A stretch of 64,000 bases of DNA, taken from NCBI RefSeq assembly GCF_902459465.1, contig NC_047081.1:10259883-10323882 (forward strand). The letters run 5' to 3'. Shown in pieces: positions 37,001 to 48,400 of this stretch. Both the position numbers and the translations under genes were made by a program. Source of the stretch: Asterias rubens. Taxonomy: Eukaryota > Echinodermata > Asteroidea > Forcipulatida > Asteriidae. How positions within the stretch are numbered: the stretch's first letter is position 1; each line of letters starts with the position of its first letter. Under the pieces are notes generated by a model that was not told the DNA's origin, ran no database searches, and saw only the letters and a program-made list of their open reading frames with translations.

Positions 37001-40000
37001 AGGAGTGTATCCACAAGAGGGCGCTGTTTCAGCATGATCAAAGACTTGGGAACAAGTCTATGGACGTGACCATTCTCCATCCACAAACAAAATGTCAGCC
37101 ATTTTGTTTTCGCTTTGGCGACAGAATGTTGACAGTTTACGGTTTTATTTTAGACCTTTCCGAGATGAAAAAACATTGTATGTGTTCTTATAGATCATAG
37201 GTAAGCTAGTTTGTGTATTATTGTTGGTAAAAGAGAGGGAGAAAATGCAATTTGGGTGAACAAAAAATGTTTAAAACGTGCCGCGAATAATGCCCTTCGC
37301 TTAACCATGTTAACAACGTGTGTACATCATGTGTGTAAACATTGAGGATGGTGTGAAGTAGAACTGAAAGATCCACGGTTACGATCTCGTACTTTTTAAT
37401 GGTCTGATTTCTGATGCCTTTTTAGTTTAACAAAAAGAATCTTAATAAAGAATGCAATTTCAATAGTTTTGGCGTCCCGAAAAAAAAAAAAAAAAAAAAA
37501 AAAAATCAAATTTTCTGAAATCCCGTTTTCCGTTTCAAAGGGCGGATTCCGCGAATTCCGTCCGTTTTCCGCGATCGCGGAAAATCAGTGGCCCTAAATT
37601 GCGAACAGAGTTTTGAGCATATATTGATTTCTTCTTTTATTATCGCAGGATATGGAACTTGGCAATCTTAGAACAAAGAACACAGATCTGGAGAAGGAAC
37701 AGAGAAAGGCAGAGGCACTCCTGGGGGAGCAAGCTCAACAGATTCAACAGCTCAAGGATCAATATGCCCTAATCAAGGCACAGCAAGGTATGTTCAAACA
37801 TAGAGAGTTTGTCTGTCATTTGCTAAAATGGCATTTTTATCGGAAATTCATCAAATTTGTTTTTGCTACTTTAGAACCTCTTGTTAATACAGGTGATTTA
37901 GGCTGTGTCTAAATGGTGACTTCGGCTACAGTTACGGCTAGATCAGCGGGTCTGCCAGTGTTAAGAATAGGCAGATGTGTGTGATCTAGCCGTAGCTGAA
38001 GCCGAAGTTGTCGTTTTGGACTATGGCTCACAGTACAGGGCGTTCCCTTCAGTTAACACTGGAGAGGCCATTTTGCATGAATGGTCGACTAAACTTTGGA
38101 GGATAAAAGTGGTATTTTTTTTCCAATAACGCAGTTATTTAAAAAAAGAAATTTCTCAAAATGCATTGTACCATTCAAAGATGCTTTACTTCTTACCAAG
38201 TAAGTTTTTATTAAATTTCAGAGTCATTACAAAACAGAAACAGACCCTTTAAGGACCTAATGAGCAGAAGTTAGTCAGCTTGATGTCATTTTTTGTATTG
38301 TGATCATTTTAGGGGTACAGGCTGGGCAAGGTGACATCCCCAACTCTATGGACCCCACCGGTCTAAACCAGGAAGCTGATGCAGAGAAGACTGCGCAGCT
38401 AGAGGCAACAATTGAGGAGTTGAGGAACCAGACTGCTGCAATGACCACACAGCTGCTAGAAAAGGAATCGAGGATAGAGAAACTAGTAAGTTTTTTTGGT
38501 TTTTTTTACAAAGGAAATTCTGCACATTGCTGCATACTATAGATGGATATCGCATTTGATGATAAACAAGTGCACCTGTGTAGACGCTGCACTGATAGCC
38601 TTGCACACGTGCACATTCATCAAAGATGGTGATCAAAGACGTGATGTGCAATTTATCTATTGGCCAACCTCCCAACACACATTCCCACAGAAGGGGGTGG
38701 TAAAGTACTGTTACCAGTGTTTTTGCAACTGCATCAAATGGTTATTTCTTGGCATTTTTTTCATTTAATAGGTTCTTTTTCTGATGATTGCTACTTGACC
38801 TTGACTCTCTGTAACCTTTTCTGAACACACAAATTCTTGATTTTGAAATAAGATGTGAACACCACCGCTTATGACTTTAATTATCTGCTGGTTTCCAATC
38901 TACAGACCAACGACTTAACAATATCAGACGCCAAGGCTGTACTCTCATCGAGTGAAATGGAGAACATATCGTCGGACGAGCTGAAAACACGCCTTGAAGA
39001 AACGCAAATGGAGAACGAGAAGTTGCGAACAGCTCTGACGGAGTTGAACGAAGATATGAGGGGGAAACGGCAGGAACTGGAGAGGTTAACTGAAGAAGAG
39101 GTGAGGTGACAAATGGTCACTAGACAATATGATCTTAAGTGTGCACAAGAGTTGAAATTATACAATTAATTATAATAAGTTGGCACTTATAGAGTGCCTT
39201 TTCTAGAGGAAGCAAAGCGCTCGATTTTCTTATGAACAAATAAAATCACTGTCATTGAAACAAGTGAGTCTTCATCAATTTCTTTGAATGATTCAAGTGA
39301 GTTTGTATTTCTGCAGCTGTCTGGTAGTAAGTACCACAGGGCAGGGCTCGCATTGGAAAAGGCTCGGTCTTCTGTTTGTCGTTCTCCTACTTGTAGGGCT
39401 TTCTCAAAGAGCATGATGATGTCACAAGTGTTAGTTTTTTCATAAGTTCGCTTGTACTTAGTTAGTGATATTTTTCCGTTATGCTGGTATTTCTTAAATC
39501 AGCTCCGTCTATACTTTTGGATTTGATGTTCTTCTTTCAGAGATTTAGCCGAACCTCCTTCGCAGAAACAAAGAGTGACCTAGAATCAAAACTACTTCAA
39601 ACGGAAACGAATTGCGCCTCGTTTTCCGCTGAGAATGAACGCTTGAAGTCGGCAAACCAAGACCTGGAATCGTCTCTACGAGAGGCGCAAAACTCTCAGC
39701 AGGGGGGCAGCGGGGATGCAGAGGAAGTCAACAAACTGAAAGAGGTCATCAGCAGACTCGAGCAAAAAAAGGATTCCTTGGAGTCGGAATGCAAGAAGTT
39801 GAAGGAGGAGGTAGAGAAGGTTGGGAAGGAACAGGACGATCTCTTAGTCCTGCTGACGGATACCGACGCTAAGAAGGACAAGTATAAGGAGAAACTCCAA
39901 GAGCTGGGCCAAGCAGTAAGTTAACAAAACCAATTATTCAGGCCTAATGGGAGTGGACATTTTTGGACTGCACCTTGTGGTTTTCCAATTTTTGACCCAA

Positions 40001-40535
40001 ATTTGATACAATTGCTGTACTTGCCCCCTGTGATTTGTTAAATATTTTACCTTAAAGAAAACCCATCGAAATTCTTTCAATTTTTGGCCCACTAATTTGA
40101 TGAAGAAGTGCTTAACCCAATGAGGTCCATGTCTGATACAAATGATTACGGACCAATGGCTATCTATCTTTACTCCAACGTAGGGGTCTCTCAACTCTGT
40201 GACATCATAAAAGGCCTGAAATTGTTATCTTTATAAGGGCAAGGCCGTTTTCATTTTGCAATAGTCACTTCCTTTGAAAAATCTTAAAGTCTATGTGAAA
40301 CTTTTGAAGGGGCCCTCAGGCTAAGACCAGGGCAACATCGGCCATGGCATCCAGGCCTGTCATTATAAGGTGTTCAGGGCGGTGCCATTTTACTTTGTGA
40401 CACGATGAAATCTTTTCTTCTTTTTTTAATTATGTTTTTTTTTTTTTTTTCCCTGGACAGATTTCAGATGATGACCTCGGTGACGAGGAAGGTGAAGATT
40501 GGGAAGAAGAAGAAGATGACGATGAGGCTAGCTGA
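28042..40535 (+). CDS. USO1: USO1/p115, Golgi vesicle tethering factor
   Basis: Peripheral Golgi protein that tethers ER-derived and intra-Golgi vesicles by binding Rab1, golgins and SNAREs. Twenty coding exons: 28042-28107, 28762-28848, 29285-29426, 29891-30012, 30578-30736, 31186-31391, 31639-31747, 32089-32229, 32355-32443, 33070-33224, 33996-34201, 34380-34493, 34938-35056, 35467-35648, 36203-36309, 37649-37787, 38313-38485, 38906-39100, 39541-39915, 40461-40535; 986 residues (human about 962). Residues 1-632 form the armadillo-like globular head, with family blocks SSTLLDDRRDAVRALKSLSK, SPMGVSKLMDLL, KIVAFENAF, TINTVSEVIRGCKVNQDFFA and RCAVLYCFQCFLYKN. Residues about 640-960 are heptad-rich coiled coil, with KEQDDLLVLLTD near the end. 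The last 25 residues form the acidic tail (DEEGEDWEEEEDDDE). Introns hold a minisatellite, SINEs and a 962-bp element. Confidence 0.97.
28281..28402. repeat. Inverted repeat TTTCCGTATGGCGCCACCAC in USO1 intron 1
   Basis: Arms 28281-28309 and 28374-28402 are complementary over about 29 bp around a 64-bp AT-rich loop. A single diverged arm recurs at about 60893-60945. Probably a short MITE. It begins 174 bp after the first USO1 donor. Confidence 0.7.
29655..29728 (+). mobile_element. tRNA-derived SINE head in USO1 intron
   Basis: Box A TAGCTCAGTTGG and box B GGTTCGAGTCC with an intact D-arm (GCTC...GAGC). The anticodon arm does not pair, so this is a SINE head rather than a tRNA gene. The 3' body is short or lost. 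Confidence 0.65.
30040..30320 (+). mobile_element. tRNA-derived SINE, second family, USO1 intron 4
   Basis: Contains AGTGTTTCTGATCAGCAGAG and the box B-like GGTCGAGTCCCGGGCATGAC, followed by TGTGTCCTTTACAAGCAAGA. Relatives lie inverted at 35880-36065 and 60050-60155. Confidence 0.65.
30753..31009. repeat. 11-bp minisatellite, about 23 units, in USO1 intron 5
   Basis: Head-to-tail units of GTACAAGAGGG with a few GTACACGAGGG and GTACAATAGGG variants. It starts 16 bases after the exon 5 donor. Because 11 is not a multiple of three and the unit has no stop in any phase, all frames stay open and give long false ORFs on both strands. Confidence 0.97.
33655..33845 (-). mobile_element. tRNA-derived SINE, inverted, in USO1 intron 10
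   Basis: Reverse complement shows the same head and tail as 14902-15085: box A near TCTAGTTTGTTAGACACTGC, box B GGGTTCGAATCCCACCCGAG, and tail TGCTAACACACATCGGTGTA. A further 3' fragment (GGGATAAAGAATATTAATTT) lies at 33925-33945. Confidence 0.75.
34672..34908 (-). mobile_element. Palindromic TTAA MITE family A, copy 5 (truncated)
   Basis: Keeps CAGTTTTCTCACTTGGTGTA, the CAATTGGTCATCCAAGTTGC block and GTTACTTCAGAGGGAG, but has lost both terminal repeats. In USO1 intron 12. Confidence 0.75.
35880..36065 (-). mobile_element. tRNA-derived SINE, second family, USO1 intron 14
   Basis: On the minus strand the head reads GTGTCACGGCCTAGTGGTTA with box B GGGTTCGAGTCCCAGGC. It is followed by TGTGTCCTTAAGCAAGACAC and ATCATGATTGCTTCGTAAAG. 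Confidence 0.7.
36635..37596. mobile_element. 962-bp non-autonomous DNA transposon in USO1 intron 15
   Basis: The ends TAGGGCCACTGATTTTCCG and CGGAAAATCAGTGGCCCTA are perfect 19-bp inverted repeats. AATTGC is duplicated at 36629-36634 and 37597-37602. Both arms repeat TTCCGTTTC-type motifs. It includes a 26-A tract at 37480-37505 after AATAAAG. There is no transposase ORF; the superfamily is uncertain (hAT-like ends, but a 6-bp duplication). Confidence 0.8.
37901..38028. mobile_element. 128-bp palindromic MITE, copy 1 (USO1 intron 16)
   Basis: Left arm GACTTCGGCTACAGTTACGG and right arm CCGTAGCTGAAGCCGAAGT are inverted repeats around GTCTGCCAGTGTTAAGAATA. A better-preserved copy is at 54684-54812. 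Confidence 0.8.
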
Positions 40536-41099
40536 GACACCCAGTAAAGAAGTAGTCACTTTTTATGCAAACTCTTTAGTAGACTTGATTCAAGTCCCAT
40601 TCTCGTGTGAGAGGTCCCTGCCAACTAGCAAACAAGCCGTATAGCTGTGTGCCCTCAGTCAAAATGTAGCTGTTGTTGTCCTGAGAATAGCTCAGGTTGG
40701 AGGATAAAGGCCGCGCAAAAGTTCTCTGACGTTAGGCGATGATGGGACTGAAACTAAAAGGACTCTCACGGGATTGGGACTTGAGTCAAGTCTAATTGTT
40801 TAGAAATCTGGAGGATGTATATTTTTTGAATGGGTTTATCTATTATTTGATCTCATTGATTGGTTGTTTCATAATAAATACAAACTCAAATGACATTTTT
40901 ACTAGTATTTCATTTCTGAACTGCCTGCGCACACCTTCTTCTGTTTATGCGTTAAAATTATTGTCAAAGATTGGTTTTTGTCAATGTAATGCTGATTTAT
41001 AGGCAAAATTTAAAAAGAAAGATGTATTACAAATCACATGTGAAAGTTTCAGCTGGAAACAGTTTTACTTGCCGAGAAAACAGGGGGTAAAAAAACATG

Positions 41100-41450
41100 G
41101 TATTTTCACAAGAACATCCAATATTTAAATTTTTGATTTTTTACCCAAATTTGATATAAGTGCCGCACTTACTTGATGTTTTGATTTTTCGAATTTTGGG
41201 CCAAATATCTACAAAAATGCTGGACTTACCCCTTGGGATTTTTTAAGTTTCTGGCTAAAATGGATAAAAATGCTGGACTAACTTACCCCTTGGGATTTCT
41301 TCAATTTTGGGCCAAAATCAATCAAAATGCTGGACTTACCCCATATGATTTTTTAAATTTGGGACAAAAAATTGATCAAAATGCTGGATTTACCTCTTTG
41401 ATTTCACCAATTCTTAGCCAACCCCTTGTGATTTTGTCAGATGCACACAA
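41100..41450 (+). repeat. Degenerate tandem repeat, about 60-65 bp units
   Basis: About five units containing AAAATGCTGGACTTACCCC, then TTGGGATTTTTTAA and TTTTGGGCCAAAAT variants. Related single units lie at 39955-40095 in the last USO1 intron. Confidence 0.7.
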
Positions 41451-42070
41451 AAAGTGGTCTCACAGCTGCATCGCATAAATTTCCTGACCAGCTTCATTTC
41501 AAAAGACCAACAGGGTCTTAAAGTACTTCAAAGTGTATCAATATTTTAGACAAATTAAATTAATGAAGATCAGTGATTGTTTAAAGTTCAGAATCTAATT
41601 TTTATTTCACATACAATAATATAAATTTTACAAAAACTTGTCTTTTAGGTTTTTTTCTAGGTATGGTCCTGTAAAAATGTACATGTCTTGCCAAGGTCTT
41701 TAAAATTGATTTGTACGAACGTCTGTGTTTGTTTTGTTTTTTGAGGGGGGGGGGGATACAGTATGGGATAAACCATGTAAATTTTATTTACATTCAATAT
41801 GAAAGTAAATAAACTAGGGCTCTGTGTTCGTTAAAGTTACAGAGTTTAAATAATTTGTGATCTTCAGTACATGAACAATGTCTTAGCAGTCAAGATATAC
41901 ATTTGTAGAAAATGGGGTCCAATTTCAAGGGTGTGCTTACTACACTGTACAGTGTTCTTTGCTTATGGTGCCCTGTATTAAAAAACATACAAGTAGTAAG
42001 CTCCGAGTTCCACGGTAAGCGGAACCATTATATTGGGCCCTGTTTTTATAAGAGCCTGATTTACCTAAGA

Positions 42071-42453
42071 TCAAAGGCGGTGGACACTATTGGTAATTTT
42101 CAAAGACTAGCCTTCACAGTTGGTGTATCTCAACATATGCATGAAATAACCAACCTGTGAAAATTTGAGCTCAATCGGTCATCGAAGTTGTGAGATAATA
42201 ATGAAAGAAAAATACACCCTTATCACACGAAGTTGTGTGCTTTCACATGCTTGATTTCGAGACCTCAAGTTCTAAATCTGAGGTCTCGAAATCGATTTGT
42301 GGAAAATTACTTTTCTCAAAACTATGTCACTTCAGAGGGAGCCGTTTCTCACAATGTTTTATACCATCAACCTCTCCCCATTACTCATCACCAAGAAAGT
42401 TTTTATGCTAATAATTATTTTGAGGAATTACCATTAGTGTCCAGTGCCTTTAA
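42071..42453 (-). mobile_element. Palindromic TTAA MITE family A, copy 6
   Basis: The right end CCAGTGCCTTTAA is intact; the left flank has decayed to TCAA. The central stem GATTTCGAGACCTCAAGTTC with GAGGTCTCGAAATC is well preserved. Confidence 0.85.
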
Positions 42454-43732
42454 AGAACAGATTTGTCATGCCTAAAACCAGTTGCGTATTAAATAAAAAT
42501 TTACAACATGTACATTTTACATACATTTTTGTATAGACTGACTGTAAGACTACAACACAGACTGTTGTGCCACTTCAGGGAGAGTTAGCAGAAATAATAT
42601 GGGACTAATTTCAAAGAGCTTCAAAAATTAGCAAAGCACATTTTCCAGAATAAGGTTACCAGCCAAACTACCATGTCACTCGTACAATTTGTGACTGGTA
42701 TCCTGCTACTTTCTGCTTAGCAGACTATTGTTCAGCATTATTTTCTGGTCAAAGAGCTCTATGCAATTGGGTCATGGTCCTTAGCCCTAACTTACTTAAG
42801 CCTGTGGAGTCTTTCGAGATGCTTAGTCTATAGTGAATAGTGATACACACAGATTCTCAAGCATGATTTATGTACTTCAAGATTTTCATGACTTGATCTC
42901 GTAAACATAGAAACCAGATTTGTGTTTAAATAAAGACAACAAAATAATTGTACATGAGCAGTTCACACAATGAATAAAAGTACATCAAATTTTAAAAGCA
43001 ATCAGTACGTAAAACCACATGAAGTTTGTCAACCTGTCTTTTTGTTGGTGTGTACCCAAGTTTTCATAAATGTAATGTTCAGCGCGTTATCTTTGGCGTT
43101 TCAAAGTGTGTATGAATTGGACACATTTATGTAGCACCTGTCACAGGGTTTACAAGGTTCTACAGCGCATTCAGCAGCCACTGCCAGACACTCTTGGGCA
43201 AGCCCCTTCTATCTTTGTTTTCTATAATAACATGCTGAAATAAACACTGAACCAACTCAAAATTATTTTCTCTTCGACTCATAAGACAAATTCAGAAGCC
43301 TTCTTGTGGCACTTAAGTACAAATTTGTAGTTTTTGTTCACATACCAGAATAAAATACTCTAGTTGGAGTAAGGTTGGTTTGAAGGATCCGAAAGCAAAA
43401 CCCAAAATAATTGAGAAGCTACCGTAACACTGAAGGAATCAAAAGTCTTTCTATAAATTGCGTTTGACAAATTATTCACATTGACATGAACCTGCATGCG
43501 AGAAACACTATCTTTATCATGTTTAAAGAGGGGCTCCAAGCCAAACAAAATGTAAAATCAGAAAGCAACAGTTTTTTGTTCAGTCTTGTTGACTTTGGTG
43601 AGAGGTCAAACATAGCTACATTAACACAATTTTAAACCGCGATCTAGTCATGGTCATTTACTTGCATTGTAAATACTTGCTCCTTGATCTAAAAAAACAA
43701 TGGTAAAACTATCCAGCTTCTCTTTGCCAAGC

Positions 43733-44035
43733 CCAATGCCCCTTATTTTTGACCGCGCGAGGGCGCTATAAATAGTATTTTGATCACTTCCAGGGGTACA
43801 CGCGAATCGCCCTGCACAAATTAATAGGCGTTCTGTCACTTTTGTTGCGCCGTAGTTTCAATTTGCTTTAGAGGTGGATTATAACGGCTCCTTTAAAAGT
43901 CTTATTGTCTGTGATGGATTAGATGTCTGTGGTTATAATGTGTTCCAATCTTTAAAAACTGTTTTGCGTATGAATGAATATACCCCCGGAAGTGATTGAG
44001 AGCGCCCTCACGCGGTCAAAAATATGGCCCATTGG
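43733..44035. mobile_element. Palindromic MITE with CCAATGSCCC ends
   Basis: The left end (TTTTTGACCGCGCGAGGGCG) and the right end (GAGCGCCCTCACGCGGTCAA) are inverted repeats with mismatches. A GATCACTTCCAGGGG / CCCCCGGAAGTGATT pair lies inside. No ORF. Confidence 0.7.
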
Positions 44036-44214
44036 TTTTAGCAGTGCATACTGGAATCAAACAAGTTTTTAATTGATACAGCACAATTTGGGAGTCTTTT
44101 GGGTCGAATAATCAAAGGTATATTGTTATCTAACATCATAACTTTGTTAATTTTGGTTTCATCCTTGCAGCAATGTGTGTAACCACTGTTTAATAATAAT
44201 AATAATTTGGGGGG

Positions 44215-44520
44215 CTAATTGTCCTTACTCTCAGCTAGAGCTGAATTGCGAAGGACGCGGCTACAACGTGTTCGAGAAGCAGGCATGTGCAAGGGCGCAT
44301 TCAGCTGCCAGCCACGTCAACTCATTATGACCACGGTGCACAGCCAAGATCGAAAGTGTTTGATTTTTTCCTGAGGGAGGAAAACCGGATAGTCTGGAAA
44401 ACCCTCGTGGCACAGCAGAGAACCCGCGCAACGTATACTTCCCCTCGAGTTCCATGGGAAAAAAATCACAGGCAAATCACTCGGGTGGGATTCGAACCAA
44501 CAACCATTGATCAACACAAA
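44215..44520 (-). repeat. Dispersed repeat with inverted tRNA-like box B
   Basis: CACTCGGGTGGGATTCGAAC near 44479-44498 is a reversed box B with the same flanks as the SINE heads in this window. The preceding sequence (CGGCTACAACGTGTTCGAGA, GGGAGGAAAACCGGATAGTC) is compatible with a longer composite repeat. The boundaries are unclear. Confidence 0.45.
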
Positions 44521-45034
44521 CCAAAGTACCCATTGTGAATGTCCAGCGGTTTGAACAAAAAATCAAACCTAGCTCAACTGCAGTCCAGGCAGTACAATCA
44601 AAAAAATTCTACTTTCTGACAATTTTTACAAACAACGCGCAAATATACCAAACACAGTTTTTAAAACAATTTGAACAATCTGACTACCATTTACAACGTC
44701 GTGTAAATCAAACAGTTTGACTCCTTAAACAAACACAACATAATAAAGATAAGTAAAAATGTTTTGAACATCCAGTTCAAATACACAAACAAATTGTGTC
44801 CCATTTAAAATTTTACCACCATACTGTCCTTCTTTGCCATTAAAGCTATTAGGAGATGCGTTTAGCAAAACTAGTGTCTAGTCAATCCAGCCCAACTAAA
44901 TACTAGAAACAGAAAAAAAAGTATACAAATTTTGTAAAAATCTTTGATCTTGAAAAAAAGAATTCTTACTTCAAGAAGCGCCTGCTTACACAAAATTACA
45001 AGAAAAACAAAAAGCCTGTAGTTTAGAACAAAAG

Positions 45035-45413
45035 TTTATTAAAACTTTGAACCAAGAAGCACATCTCAAACACAGCTATCAAGCTTTCAAACTTTGCAGC
45101 TTGCACCATTTATCTCTCGTTTGTGAAATATAAGATGCAAATGCAAGTTAAACCAGAGCATCCCAGTTTTGTAAAAACAATTTTGAAAAAACCAACTGCA
45201 GTGCATGCTACAGGACCACATTTGTAGCACATGAATAACTTTTAAACAACACCCAATGATCACAAAGAAAAAATATGTGAACATTTAGACGTGAATGACT
45301 TTTTTCTTTGAGATTATCTGAAACTGGTTGCCTGAAAACTGCCACGTTTGACATGGCCCTTAGTTGTTTTTTACAATCTTTTGAGATGTTCAATTTTCAA
45401 ATACCAACTCGTC
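45035..45413 (-). other. 3' UTR of the Arg/Ser-rich gene
   Basis: Minus-strand AATAAA (complement of 45035-45040) lies about 375 bases after the stop codon and marks a likely transcript end. Confidence 0.5.
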
Positions 45414-48400
45414 TCACGAGCCAAACATGATCTTCTCGGCCTCGATCTCATTGTATCGTTGCAAGATGGCCGCATTCTTCCTCTTAATCTTCTGTATCCT
45501 AGCGTTGAGCTCTTCCTCTTTCAACCTCTTGGCTTCCGCTTCCTTCGTCTCTTCGATGGCCTGCCTCTCCTGCTGCTCCATCCGGACTTCCACCTCCCTG
45601 GTCCTCTCCTCGATGGGTCCCCGCTTCCACAAGTCACCCCTGCGACTGAGCTTAGTGTGCCGGACGTCCTCATAGCTCAAGGATTGGGATGGTTCCCTTT
45701 CCAAGTCTTCGACGACCATCCTCCTAGAGGGGCCTCGGTCGGCCTGGTACACCCTCCTCCTTGAAGAATCAGAATCAGCATTCAGGAACTTTCTCCTCGG
45801 TGGGCCCGAATCATCGTGGAAAATCTTCCGCCTCAACGTATCTTCATCTTCCTGGTAGACTTTTCTGTGAGAGTGCCTCAAGTCTTCCTGGTAAATATTT
45901 CGACGAGGCTCATCGTACTCGTCCTGCTCGGACATTTTGTAATCGTCGTAGACGATCTTCCTCTTGGACTTGTCGTAATCTTTTCCCTGTACAATGTTTC
46001 TCTCCGACCTGTCAATAAATTTACGACTAGAATGTTCACCTTCTACACTGGAGTCCTTGATGACTTTTCTGTCATCAGCACGAGAGCGTGACTGGATGAA
46101 TTTGCGGGGCTGCTCATCGTCTTCAAACAGCATCTCCTCCTCCTCTCTATCCACACTGACCCTCACACCATCATCCTCGACACTCTGAGCAGAATTTCTC
46201 TTCAGTTTGATCTTCTTCCTCTTCACCTCCCGTAAAGAAACCTCCTTTTTAGCATCTTCAACGGGATGATGAATTTTTTCAATCTCTCGCTTTTCGTTTT
46301 GAGTCTCACTTTGTGGAACTGAGTTCTTATCGTCCGTTTTTCCATCTTGATTCTCATTCTCCTTCACAGATTTTTCAAGCTCCTTCATCTGTTTAGTCTC
46401 ATCCACAGTATCCTTTCCTTCTTCCGCTATTTCTACATCTTGTGCTCGCTGTTCTCTTTCCTCCTCACGATGCTCTTTGCTCTCCTCCCGAAGACGCTTC
46501 TCTTTCTTAATCCTTCTTTGTTTCTTCTCCGCCTCTTCCAGCTGATGTTTGTGTTTCTCCGCCTTCCGTTTTGTCTCGACATCCTGTTTAGTTCTGGTCT
46601 TGAGTTCGATAACGGACTGTCTTGGTTTGGTGGCGACCTCTACCTCTGCTGGGCTGTCCAGTAGATCATCGTCGTCAAAGCCTCCCGAGACACTAAGTGG
46701 GTTCTTCGAGAGCTTCTTTGGATGTTCCTCCTTCAGGTCATGAATCTTCTTCCCGAGGCGATCTTTTACAGACCGTCTAGGCTTGCTGCTACTTGCCGTT
46801 TTGAGCCCAAGTCTCTCATGAACTGGTTTCCGTTTCGATGGCGGACCTGTAAATTATTGACAGAGGTAAAAATTTGCTCAAAATACATTTTCAAACAGTG
46901 CTGAGATGATACTCAACCTTTTTTCAACCCAATTTTCACATGAAAGTGTTGCATCGAAACTGAGAGCTTACATTTGGGTGTTTTCCCAAACATTTTCTTA
47001 ACAGTACAAGTAAACTTTCAGTATCATATTTAAAGGAAAAACAAACAATTCAGTGAGTTTTTGGAATGTTCAACTACATGAACGTTTGTTATCCTGTTTA
47101 ACGGAAATTGTGACTTTAAGTCATTGACTTTGCTGTAATGACCGGGGCCCAATTTCGTAGAGCTGCTTAAACAGAAAATATTGCTTCAAAACTCCCTGCT
47201 TAGCAAGAAAAAGCAGGATACCAATCACAAATTGTACATGTTGGCTGGTTAGCATAATTTGGTGTGCTTAGCTTGTTTTTGTACATAAGTAGCTCTATGA
47301 AATTGGGCCCTGAACCTTGCAAACCAAGCAGGGCTGCTGTTGTACTCTAGTTTGGCATTGCTGAAGTTTAGGCAAACTGCAGGCATCGTTCTAAAAACAA
47401 ATTTAGTGAGGTGGCAATATCGACTAAAAAATTAGCGAGGCGGCCACTAAAAGAAGTGAACCTGAACACATCATCTGGAGCAAACCCTACAATGGCTAAT
47501 TAGAGCTACTACATTAGCTTTTTAAAAACTAAACAAGTATATTGCACAAAACTGAGCGAAGCAGAAACTAAAAGCTCAACAAACCTTCAATAAATGTGAC
47601 GCGTATTTCAGGACTGCCAGATCTTGTCTTAGAATCCCCGTGGTCAAGACTGGATTCCTTCTTTCTCGTTTTCACTGAGATGTCCTCTTCCCTCATTTCT
47701 CTGGATCTTCTCTTCCTTATGTCACGCTGCGACGACTCAACAGGTGCAAGTTGCCTGTCTCTGTCACTTTTCCGTTTGTGAGCCTTCTCGTTTGGAGAAC
47801 CTTTCTCTTCATCCGCTGCAGCGGCACGTACACCCAAGCGAGATTTTAAATCTCTACGTTTTTTATCAACCTTGACAATGCTACGAGGGCCAGTGGGAAC
47901 ACCCTCACCATCCGATCCAGACTCGCTCTCAAACTTTTTCTCCAGATTTTTCAACCTGGACGGGGACGTGAATCGTTCTTCAGAGACGGCGCTTTTAAGG
48001 AGCCTAGCGGTACCCGCACTGTCATGGTCGGACCTGGGCGATTTTTTCAGGTCTACTCCGAGTCTAGCACCGAGTTTTGGATTCCTCACCTTGATGTCAA
48101 GAAGTGAAGGAATTTTAGAGGGAATGGAACTCCTCTCTTTGGAACGAGCCTCTTTGTTTGCCATTAGAGGTTGGACAGTGGACAAAGGACCGTTGCGGGA
48201 TTTTGATGGATCTGTCTCTTTCCTGTCCTCTTGTTTGCGGCTACGGTCTCTGTCCATTCGATCATCTTTTTTACGGCCATCTTCCCTCCTTCTCCTTCTC
48301 TCATCCCTGTGTCCATCATCATCTCTCCGCCGGCGATCATCTCTCCTGCGGTCATCGCGTCTGCGGTCCCGTTCTAACCCATCCTTGAACGGTCGAGGGG

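Larger units (their letters stand above)
40536..45034. other. Spacer between converging USO1 and the Arg/Ser-rich gene
   Basis: USO1 3' UTR begins here; AATAAA at 40873-40878 is the first candidate end. The rest is repeats: a degenerate array at 41100-41450, MITE copy 6, a TGCTTAGC-type repeat at about 42600-42780, a SINE tail-like piece near 43140-43235, the element at 43733-44035 and the repeat at about 44215-44520. No coding exon supported. Confidence 0.45.
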
